Shown: piece after piece, positions 1 through 5,139 of the stretch
How positions within the stretch are numbered: the stretch's first letter is position 1
How the letters are laid out: the number at the start of each line of letters is the position of its first letter
Source: Cyclobacteriaceae bacterium
GTDB lineage: Bacteria; Bacteroidota; Bacteroidia; Cytophagales; Cyclobacteriaceae
DNA: 5,139 bases
Direction of reading: 5' to 3'
NCBI GenBank assembly: GCA_029882725.1
Contig: JAOUKG010000263.1
Coordinates: 1-5,139, forward strand
Program-made: the position numbers and the translations under genes
The notes under the pieces: generated by a model
Told to the model about the DNA's origin: nothing
Databases searched by the model: none
The model's input: only the letters and a program-made list of their open reading frames with translations

Positions 1-225
1 ATGCTCTTCAGACCACACTTTACCTACATTGGAGCCTGCGGCTTCGGGCGTTTGGCTATTGATGTAGGCCGTTACTCCCGCAATTACACAAAAGACAATA
101 AAAAGTATGAGATATAACAACCCCAGATTTCTGCCAGATTGTTTTTCTTCTTTCTTCATGTGACAATTTTTGTACTTTTTACCACTACCACAGGGACACG
201 GTTCGTTTCTGCCTACATGTTTCAT
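1..225 (-). CDS. SEC-C motif protein with one membrane segment, N-terminal part (cut by left edge)
   Basis: The first 75 residues of an open frame are visible; it begins at the ATG at 225-223 and is still open at base 1. Residues 5-22 read GRNEPCPCGSGKKYKNCH, a textbook SEC-C motif (C-x-C-x8-C-H; C10, C12, C21, H22). This motif binds zinc and is known from the SecA C-terminus, where it contacts SecB and ribosomes; it also occurs in many unrelated small proteins. A lysine-rich stretch (23-32) is followed by one hydrophobic segment at about 34-55, then a polar region ending in KVWSEEH at the edge. I infer an inner-membrane protein with the zinc motif in the cytoplasm. The protein is not SecA: the motif is N-terminal, whereas in SecA it is at the C-terminus. 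No purine-rich ribosome site precedes the ATG (upstream bases on the coding strand are AACCCCCTTTAT). Its function is unknown. Confidence 0.85.
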   Translation of the reverse strand, partial: MKHVGRNEPCPCGSGKKYKNCHMKKEEKQSGRNLGLLYLILFIVFCVIAGVTAYINSQTPEAAGSNVGKVWSEEH

Positions 226-341
226 ATAAAGGGGGTTAAATAGTTATATGTGAAAATAGTGATTTTTTTCGTAATGTAGATAAACCGGGGTACAATGCCG
301 TTAAATTTTTTGTGTTAAAATAAAGTGTATTTCTGAAACAG

Positions 342-384
342 ATAAAAATTCCCGATTCATGAATAATGATACGGGAATCGGGAA
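342..384 (-). terminator. Terminator-like hairpin with T-run, minus strand
   Basis: TTCCCGATTC at 349-358 pairs perfectly with GAATCGGGAA at 375-384 (10 bp, five of them G-C), with a 16-nt loop. Read on the minus strand, the stem is followed at once by TTTTTAT, as in an intrinsic terminator. The loop is longer than usual, and the palindrome ATTCATGAAT at 355-364 could compete with the main stem. It lies about 540 bp beyond the peptidase stop but only 117 bp before the SEC-C gene. It could therefore end read-through or an unseen transcript from the spacer, or sit in the SEC-C leader as an attenuator. Structure is seen directly; function is inferred. Confidence 0.5.
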
Positions 385-456
385 ATGTCTCGTCCTGAAA
401 CCCAGTGTTCCTCCTGCCCATCCCATCCTGTAAATCTCCATACAGACAATTTGCCA

Positions 457-464
457 CAAAGATA
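457..464 (-). promoter_or_regulatory. Possible Bacteroidota -7 box for the SEC-C gene
   Basis: The minus strand reads TATCTTTG here, an exact match to the TAnnTTTG -7 consensus described for the primary sigma factor of Bacteroidota. I found no matching TTG at the usual distance of about 19 bp upstream; the nearest TTG (475-473) is too close. Transcription would start near 450 and give a leader of roughly 225 nt containing the G-rich stretch and the terminator-like hairpin. The motif has only six fixed bases and could occur by chance; another match (TATATTTG, 605-598) falls inside a repeat. I saw no exact match closer to the gene. Confidence 0.22.
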
Positions 465-506
465 TTCAAGCACAACGATTGTTTGTTTGCCAGATACCGG
501 GGAGTT

Positions 507-620
507 CGACCCACCTGGGGTCGTTCATATAGAATGCTAGATTATCTATAAATATGCGACCCCGCTGGGGTCGTGGATATAATGTGATAGGTCGCTACAA
601 ATATAGGACCTCCGGGGTCG
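507..620. repeat. Cluster of three GACCCC/GGGGTC palindromic repeats
   Basis: Three related short hairpin units lie within 114 bp. Unit 1 (507-523) has arms CGACCC/GGGTCG around ACCTG. Unit 2 (557-573) has perfect 7-bp arms CGACCCC/GGGGTCG around GCT. Unit 3 (607-619) has arms GACC/GGTC plus a T-G pair around CCG. Each carries an AT-rich flank on one side: TCTATAAATATG (545-556) before unit 2, CTACAAATATAG (595-606) before unit 3, and the inverted form TTCATATAGAA (524-534) after unit 1. Units 2 and 3 are therefore in the same direction and unit 1 is reversed. This resembles REP-type intergenic elements; similar units are familiar to me from Bacteroidota spacers, but I could not search for them. 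Confidence 0.75.
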
Positions 621-690
621 TTCGAATTGGCTGATATTGCTCGATTTCCTTCAATAAAATTGAACTTTCTCCTATCCATTTCAACTCTTT

Positions 691-761
691 AATCTCATTC
701 TCAATCATAATCTCAATCTCCTAGAAAATCTCAGTTCCCATTCTCTATCTCATTCTCAATC
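691..761. repeat. Degenerate pyrimidine-rich tract with 18-bp periodicity
   Basis: AATCTCA starts at 691, 709 and 727, exactly 18 bp apart, and a variant TATCTCA follows at 746. CTCAATC recurs at 700, 712 and 755. The 15-bp word ATCTCATTCTCAATC occurs identically at 692-706 and 747-761. The minus strand is correspondingly rich in GAGATTGAGA-like purine words. It looks like a decayed tandem or simple-sequence repeat. No open frame runs through it that resembles a protein, and no function is evident. Confidence 0.6.
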
Positions 762-832
762 TGTATTTTCAAGGGTTTGAAACCGAGTTAAACAAGTCAT
801 ACGCATGAACAAAGTTTTGGTCTTTCAACTTT

Positions 833-862
833 GTTTATGACCCCCGTACGGGGGTCATAAAC
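833..862. repeat. Perfect 30-bp palindrome
   Basis: The left arm GTTTATGACCCCCGT (833-847) is followed directly by its exact reverse complement (848-862). As RNA on either strand it would fold into a 13-bp stem with a GUAC loop, including five consecutive C-G pairs plus a G-C pair closing the outer end. It starts 62 nt beyond the peptidase stop codon. Neither strand has a T-run after the stem (AAAGTTGAAAG on the minus strand), so it is not a classical intrinsic terminator. It may block exonucleases at the peptidase mRNA 3' end, or be a strong member of the GACCCC repeat family seen at 507-620, with which it shares the GACCCC core. Confidence 0.85.
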
Positions 863-876
863 TTCGATTAAAATCC

Positions 877-938
877 GAATTATTCATGAGGATTCGTTAT
901 GAATATTCCAGGTTTAATCCTGATTTACTTCTTAAACC
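877..938 (-). other. Weak inverted repeats around the peptidase stop codon
   Basis: Two imperfect or short inverted repeats lie where the peptidase mRNA ends. GAATTATTCAT (877-887) pairs with ATGAATATTC (899-908) with one bulged base. GGTTTAA (911-917) pairs with TTAAACC (932-938), enclosing the TAA stop at 927-925. Both stems are AT-rich and probably weak. On the minus strand the first is followed by GGATTTTAATC, a poor T-run. They may help 3'-end formation together with the palindrome at 833-862, but AT-rich DNA often yields such pairs by chance. Confidence 0.25.
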
Positions 939-3900
939 CATTTGATGTCCGATCTTCCAAAGCAGGAGCCGGTGTCATCTTATAGGTCTCATCTTTTAAC
1001 AATTTTAAGACTTCTATTACTACTTTTTCCATCTGAGGATCACGGCCAATTGCAAATTGAGAAGGGTCATCCCATACTTCAAAATCCGGACTAACACCAT
1101 AACCTTCCCAGAACCAATGACCATCATTATCATACAAACGTGCACCAGGAACAGTAATTCTACCCCCATCTATTAAAGTATGACCAGTAGCTGGCCCCAC
1201 AAGAATTCCCAAAGTTCTCTCACCCACAATAGGCCCCGCTTTTAATTCCTGAAACGCCCATGGCAATCCATCACCGCCTGAACCTGCTGAACCATTAATG
1301 AGCATACCCATAGGTCCTGTATTTGTTTTTATGGGATTGGTGTGATCCCGTCCGTGACGCCAATGTAAATTGTAGGTAACAGGACGTTGCAATAATTCCA
1401 GAAAACGGTCGGCCAATTGACCACCCCCATTATATCTTTCATCAATTATAAATCCTTGTTTATCTAATTGACCATAAAAATGCCTTACGAGTTCTAGTTG
1501 ACCACGACCAGAAGTATTAGACATATATATATAACCCAATTTTCCCCCCGATAGCTTATCTACCATTTGTCGGTTTTGTTCAATCCACTCTAGTTGGCGC
1601 AATTGATACTCTTCATAAGGAGAAAGAGTTTTGATAAGGAATTCCTTTGCATCCACCAGATTTCCGGTTTTGCTTATTTTCAAGGATACCACTTTATTTG
1701 AAAGCCCTTCCAGGCCTGCATAGGGATCTTTATTTGGATCAAGCCCCTTACCGTTTACGGCTAGTATATAATCTCCTTCTGAAACATCAATTCCGGGTTG
1801 ATCTAAAGGTGAGCGCACTTCAAAATCCCACGGAGCTGGCATCACTATTTTTTTAATGAAAAATTTGCCGTTTTTTAGTCCCCAATCAATTCCAAGATAA
1901 CCCGTAGGGATACTGGCCACCTCCTCCGTATCTCCACCCATGGTATATGTATGCCCCGCACTCAATTCAGCGTTCATTTCGGAAATTATAAAAGTTACAT
2001 CCCATCGGTTTCTTGCTTGCTCTATCAAAGGTTCATATCGTTTTCTAACTTCAAGCCAATCAAGTCCATGCATATTTGGATCATAGAAAAAATCCCGATG
2101 TCTCCTCCATGCATCCGCAAAAAGTTGTCTCCACTCTTCACGTGGAATCAATTCCATATCCAATTTTGCAGTTGATACTGGCTTATCTATTTTTTGATCA
2201 GGTTCGGGTTTTACAATACCAATTACCGACCCGTTCTTTACCAAAATAGCTTCCCCATCGGCAGTGATTTTTGCCCAACGCGCATTCGCTAAAATTGATT
2301 TTGTTTCTCTTTTTTCAATATCATAAAAATATAAACCTACATTTTTATCACTTGAACCCGTATTGGGCGCTTTCTGAAATGCAATTTTTCCCTCAAAAGG
2401 AAACAAATCAACAATATTTCCCGGTTCTATGGGCAATAAGGCCATTCGTGATTCAAATTGATTTAAATCAATTGTTACCTTTATTTTAGCCGGCAGATCA
2501 TCTTTAGCTTCCTTTTTTTCCAATGAAACTTCGTCATTTTTGGCTTTTAGTAAGGAAGGGTATTCCCTTTTTAAAGGGACTGAGGCTACTTGAGTTGTAT
2601 TGGGATATACCCAAGTATTATCCAAATTACTATACGCTGCCTGCATATTTCTATCTGTCAGATAAAACAAGTATTTCCCATCTTTACTGAAAACAGGATT
2701 TTGATCCTGATAATAACCACTAGTTACTTTGGTTGCTTTTTTTGAGGCGACTTCATACAGAAAAATGGCATTGTTTGCATTTTTCTGACCAACAGAATAG
2801 GTAAGCCAATGGCTATCGGGAGACCAAGCAAGAGAGAAGTTAAGTCGGCCGGGATGACTTAAATTCCAAACCAAATTATCAACTTTAGTTTCCGTGGCAG
2901 AAGTTATATCTAAAAGAATTATATCATTCTTTTCATCTACAAAAGCAATATTTTTACTGTCAGGAGACCAATACAAACTGTACCCAAATCCGCCTGCCCT
3001 ATTGGTTAGTTTTCTTGGCGAACCCGATTCAGAAGCCGACTTGATCCAAATTTCATTTTCACCTGTTTTGTCACTCCACCAGGCAATCCATTTACCATCA
3101 GGCGACCAGGAAGGAGCCCGGTCAAAATTACCGCTTGAGAGGGTGAGGTTTTGCACGTAACCGTCTTTCACAGGGACATTGAAAATCTCTCCCCGAGCTT
3201 CAATTGCAATCCGCTTTCCTCCGGGACTTGCCGATAAATCTGAAATATACTTTCCAACGGAGGTACTTCGGGGCATTTCTGTTGATAAGTCACTAATAAC
3301 TTCTGCATTTATCTTTTTGTATGTTTCATCTTTCAGATCCAACAGATATGGCTCTCCGGCTAGTTCGAAAATTAAATCTGAAGGACCGGCCGACATATAC
3401 ATTATGTCGAAATCTTTAAAATTTGTTAGCTGAGTAGTTTGCCCATTTTGTGTATCATACTTCCATATATTTCTCCTCATGGCATCATCCTGATCTGACA
3501 GGAAATAGATACTATTTCCAACCCAAACCGGTTTGCCATCGGTTGCATTATTTTGTGTAATGCGTTTTGCCGAATTTGTAGTAAGATCAAAAACTATAAT
3601 ATCGGTAGCTAAACCTCCTCTGTACCTTTTAAAGGGATAGTTTTCAGTGATTCGCATTACATAAGCGAGTTGTTTGCCATCGGGGGAAAAACTTCCCAAT
3701 TCCCCATAAGGAATCGGAAGTTTTTCGGGAAGTCCTCCCTCTGTACTTACCAAATAAAACTGATTGCCAGAACGTTGACCCAATTCTTTTCTGGAAGTAA
3801 ACAGTATTCTTTTCCCATCCGGATGCCAATCAACCACATTATCAGGCAGAGACTGATAGGTAAGTCTTTTGGGAATTCCACCTTGTACCGGTATTAAATA

Positions 3901-4185
3901 AATATCGGAATTGCCATTGTAGAAAGCTGAATAAGCAATCTGTTTTCCGTCGGGTGAAAAACGTGGTGCATATTCCTCTCCGGGAGAATGTGTCAATTGT
4001 ATAGCCATTCCCCCTTCCTTGGGCATTATCCAAATATCTCCTCCATAAACGAAAACAGCCTGAGTCTCCGATACATCCATATGCCGCATAAGCCGCGCAT
4101 TAAGTTGCCCGTAACCCGGAGTAAATTGCATAAATCCAATTATCAATAAACCCCATGTAAAAATTTTATTAATTACGCTTTTCAT
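925..4185 (-). CDS. Secreted tricorn-type S41 serine peptidase, complete (about 1086 residues)
   Basis: Tricorn-type peptidases cut oligopeptides into short fragments. Length matches the archaeal enzyme (1071). Start: ATG 4185-4183, giving a signal peptide (residues 1 to about 26: KR-type n-region, hydrophobic IFTWGLLIIGFMQF, GYG cleavage area), so the enzyme is probably periplasmic. In-frame ATGs at 4224 and 4206 would add 13 or 7 residues before it. Residues about 30-520 carry PD40 propeller motifs (FSPDGK at 76 and 166, WHPDGK at 120, WSPDGK at 360, WSPDSK at 406, FSKDGK at 499). A K/E-rich linker (about 550-570) follows, then the helical C1 domain with FYDPNMHGLDW (700-710), a PDZ-like domain (about 760-840) and the S41 core. 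Likely catalytic residues are H745 (SAGHTYTMGGD), the oxyanion glycines at 920-922 (YNGGG), nucleophile S969 (GSAGSGGD) and E1027 (WEGYGVSPD), within four positions of archaeal H746, S965 and E1023. The gene overlaps the upstream paralog by 17 nt. Specificity is not evident. Confidence 0.95.
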   Translation of the reverse strand: MKSVINKIFTWGLLIIGFMQFTPGYGQLNARLMRHMDVSETQAVFVYGGDIWIMPKEGGMAIQLTHSPGEEYAPRFSPDGKQIAYSAFYNGNSDIYLIPVQGGIPKRLTYQSLPDNVVDWHPDGKRILFTSRKELGQRSGNQFYLVSTEGGLPEKLPIPYGELGSFSPDGKQLAYVMRITENYPFKRYRGGLATDIIVFDLTTNSAKRITQNNATDGKPVWVGNSIYFLSDQDDAMRRNIWKYDTQNGQTTQLTNFKDFDIMYMSAGPSDLIFELAGEPYLLDLKDETYKKINAEVISDLSTEMPRSTSVGKYISDLSASPGGKRIAIEARGEIFNVPVKDGYVQNLTLSSGNFDRAPSWSPDGKWIAWWSDKTGENEIWIKSASESGSPRKLTNRAGGFGYSLYWSPDSKNIAFVDEKNDIILLDITSATETKVDNLVWNLSHPGRLNFSLAWSPDSHWLTYSVGQKNANNAIFLYEVASKKATKVTSGYYQDQNPVFSKDGKYLFYLTDRNMQAAYSNLDNTWVYPNTTQVASVPLKREYPSLLKAKNDEVSLEKKEAKDDLPAKIKVTIDLNQFESRMALLPIEPGNIVDLFPFEGKIAFQKAPNTGSSDKNVGLYFYDIEKRETKSILANARWAKITADGEAILVKNGSVIGIVKPEPDQKIDKPVSTAKLDMELIPREEWRQLFADAWRRHRDFFYDPNMHGLDWLEVRKRYEPLIEQARNRWDVTFIISEMNAELSAGHTYTMGGDTEEVASIPTGYLGIDWGLKNGKFFIKKIVMPAPWDFEVRSPLDQPGIDVSEGDYILAVNGKGLDPNKDPYAGLEGLSNKVVSLKISKTGNLVDAKEFLIKTLSPYEEYQLRQLEWIEQNRQMVDKLSGGKLGYIYMSNTSGRGQLELVRHFYGQLDKQGFIIDERYNGGGQLADRFLELLQRPVTYNLHWRHGRDHTNPIKTNTGPMGMLINGSAGSGGDGLPWAFQELKAGPIVGERTLGILVGPATGHTLIDGGRITVPGARLYDNDGHWFWEGYGVSPDFEVWDDPSQFAIGRDPQMEKVVIEVLKLLKDETYKMTPAPALEDRTSNGFKK
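4169..4185 (-). promoter_or_regulatory. 17-nt stop/start overlap of the two peptidase genes
   Basis: The ATG of the downstream peptidase (4185-4183) lies upstream of the TAA of the first (4171-4169), in a different frame. Bases before this ATG on the coding strand (CAAACAGACCTACGT) show no Shine-Dalgarno sequence. Ribosomes ending the first gene could therefore re-initiate on the second, favouring coupled synthesis of the two enzymes. The GAGGTGAT about 13 nt before the alternative ATG at 4224 looks like a ribosome site, but it is fully explained as coding sequence (K-E-V-I) of the first gene. Confidence 0.6.
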
Positions 4186-5139
4186 ACGTAGGTCTGTTTG
4201 GAACATTGAACTTTTCTGAACCATTCAAAAGTCTTATCACCTCTTTGATAGCAGCTTCCAACTGGGCATCAATACCTTTGGCCAGACTTTCAAAATCTTC
4301 TACCACCTCGATATCAGGATCAACCCCGTGTCCTTCCTTAAACCAGGTACCATCGGGATCATACATTCTGAATGTTGGAACTGTAATTCCTCCTCCATCA
4401 ATCAATTCCGGGGCTCCCGAAATTCCAATTAACCCACCCCAGGTGCGGGTTCCAATTAAGGGCCCTACCCCTCTTTTTCTAAAGTAATCGGGAAAAGCAT
4501 CCCCCCCGGAACCGGCAAAACCATTGATTAACATTACCTTCGGTCCAAAATTACCAGCCGGCGGCCATGCCCAATCTTGTCCGTCGCGAACGGCCCAAAA
4601 TGCCAACGGGTCACGATCCAGAAGTTCAACAAAACGATCGGGTATTTGTCCCCCATTATTGAATCTTTCGTCGATGATAAATCCTTGTTTGTTCATTTGG
4701 CCATAGAACTGACGGAAAAGCTCATTCTGTCCATCTCTACCTGTACTGGGAACAAATATATATCCTATTTTACCTCCTGTTTCTGCATCAACTCTTTTTC
4801 TAAAATCATTTATCCAGGCCAAGTTACGAAGTCGTAATTCTGAACTTAACGGCTTCACCAATACCTTTTTGGCGTTGGTCATGGATGGAGTACTGTTTAC
4901 GGTAAGTTGGATTGTTTCTCCGGCCAATCCTTGTAATGACGCATAAATAGATTGAGAAATATCGGTTTTCTGACCATTAATTTCCAAAATATAATCTCCT
5001 TCATTTATGTTAACTCCCGGCTTGAGAAGAGGAGATTTAACTTCAACATCCCATGGTGCTCCCTGAATAATTTTTTTGATTCTGAAAGCACCATTTTCTA
5101 CAGTGATATCGGCACCTAGGTAGCCAACACTTTTTCTTG
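4169..5139 (-). CDS. Tricorn-type S41 serine peptidase, C-terminal part (cut by right edge)
   Basis: The frame is open at the right edge (first full codon 5137-5135) and ends with TAA at 4171-4169; 322 residues are visible. They match the C-terminal third of the next gene nearly end to end. A PDZ-like domain spans visible residues about 5-95 (GYLGAD, INEGDYILEINGQ), and the S41 catalytic core covers about 100-305. Seen motifs are IIDERFNNGG (oxyanion region, about 154-163), NGFAGSGGD with likely nucleophile S210 (codon 4510-4508), RTWGGLIG (231-238) and FKEGHGVDPDIEV with likely catalytic E268. The catalytic histidine, C1 domain, propellers and any signal peptide lie beyond the window; by analogy about 750-760 residues are missing. 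It is a diverged paralog, not a recent copy: in the block from QGF to ELL, 18 of 23 residues agree, with lower agreement elsewhere. Its end lies inside the start of the next gene, indicating one operon. A TTG at 4987-4985 is an internal leucine codon, not the start. Confidence 0.93.
   Translation of the reverse strand, partial: RKSVGYLGADITVENGAFRIKKIIQGAPWDVEVKSPLLKPGVNINEGDYILEINGQKTDISQSIYASLQGLAGETIQLTVNSTPSMTNAKKVLVKPLSSELRLRNLAWINDFRKRVDAETGGKIGYIFVPSTGRDGQNELFRQFYGQMNKQGFIIDERFNNGGQIPDRFVELLDRDPLAFWAVRDGQDWAWPPAGNFGPKVMLINGFAGSGGDAFPDYFRKRGVGPLIGTRTWGGLIGISGAPELIDGGGITVPTFRMYDPDGTWFKEGHGVDPDIEVVEDFESLAKGIDAQLEAAIKEVIRLLNGSEKFNVPNRPTYEKRN

Larger units (their letters stand above)
226..924. 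other. 699-bp structured intergenic spacer without a convincing gene
   Basis: This lies between the stop of the complete tricorn-type peptidase (925) and the start of the SEC-C protein gene (225), both on the minus strand. I see no gene in it. The longest frame, 514-236 on the minus strand, starts with GTG, has no recognisable domain, and runs through a terminator-like hairpin. The spacer holds several repeats and possible regulatory elements, listed separately: a hairpin with T-run (342-384), a G-rich stretch (410-428), a possible -7 box (457-464), three GACCCC palindromes (507-620), an 18-bp periodic tract (691-761), a 30-bp perfect palindrome (833-862) and weak hairpins next to the peptidase stop (877-938). 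Confidence 0.8.

Noticed and set aside
236..514. Minus-strand open frame of 92 codons before the SEC-C gene
   Set aside because: It begins with GTG, has no recognisable domain, runs across the terminator-like hairpin and the start of the repeat cluster, and its composition does not look like a maintained protein. A real small gene is not fully excluded because it ends only 10 bp before the SEC-C start.
507..862. CRISPR array
   Set aside because: The palindromic units differ from each other, are unevenly spaced, occur in both orientations, and show no constant-length spacers or neighbouring cas genes.
1647..3897. Plus-strand open frames of 69-88 codons opposite the complete peptidase
   Set aside because: All lie antisense to a clearly conserved coding region, lack recognisable domains, and look like shadows of the minus-strand gene.
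3644..4033. Short minus-strand frames inside the peptidase propeller region
   Set aside because: They are alternative frames of the same conserved gene. The main frame is uninterrupted, so there is no sign of a frameshift.
4186..4224. Longer N-terminus for the complete peptidase, starting at 4224
   Set aside because: The ATG at 4185 places a normal signal peptide at the very N-terminus. The 13 extra residues would lengthen the n-region, and the ribosome-site-like GAGGTGAT before 4224 is explained as coding sequence of the upstream gene.
4206..4837. Plus-strand open frames opposite the upstream peptidase
   Set aside because: They are antisense to conserved S41 catalytic sequence and have no domain features of their own.
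4985..4987. TTG as the start of the upstream peptidase
   Set aside because: The frame continues open to the window edge, and the preceding codons encode conserved PDZ-like sequence (NINEGDYI) matching the paralog, so this is an internal leucine.

Overview
The window looks like Bacteroidota (Bacteroidetes) DNA. It is AT-rich, the gene starts lack clear Shine-Dalgarno sequences, and the long spacer carries GACCCC/GGGGTC palindromes of a kind I recall between Bacteroidota genes (from memory, not searched). The only close matches to a promoter box are of the TAnnTTTG type used in that phylum. Everything recognisable as a gene is on the minus strand, so the window reads right to left.

Right to centre (5139 down to 925): two consecutive, paralogous tricorn-type S41 serine peptidases. 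The first is cut by the right edge; only its PDZ-like and catalytic C-terminal part (322 residues) is visible. The second is complete at about 1086 residues. It has a signal peptide, a long beta-propeller region with PD40 motifs, a helical C1 domain, a PDZ-like domain and the S41 catalytic domain. The first gene ends 17 nt inside the second, so the two are almost certainly cotranscribed and probably translationally coupled. The pair probably degrades oligopeptides in the periplasm, each enzyme with its own specificity.

Spacer (924 down to 226): about 700 bp with no convincing gene but much structure. From the peptidase end it holds weak AT-rich hairpins around the stop codon, a perfect 30-bp palindrome, and a degenerate pyrimidine-rich tract with 18-bp periodicity. 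Next come a cluster of three GACCCC-type palindromes in mixed orientation, a possible -7 box, a G-rich stretch, and a hairpin followed by a T-run that resembles an intrinsic terminator.

Left end (225 to 1): the first 75 residues of a small membrane-anchored protein with an N-terminal SEC-C zinc-binding motif. It runs off the left edge. If it is transcribed from the -7 box in the spacer, its leader would cross the terminator-like hairpin, giving a possible but unproven attenuation arrangement.

I do not see a wholly new system. The most unusual points are the overlapping peptidase pair, its departures from the archaeal tricorn active site, and the structured spacer.
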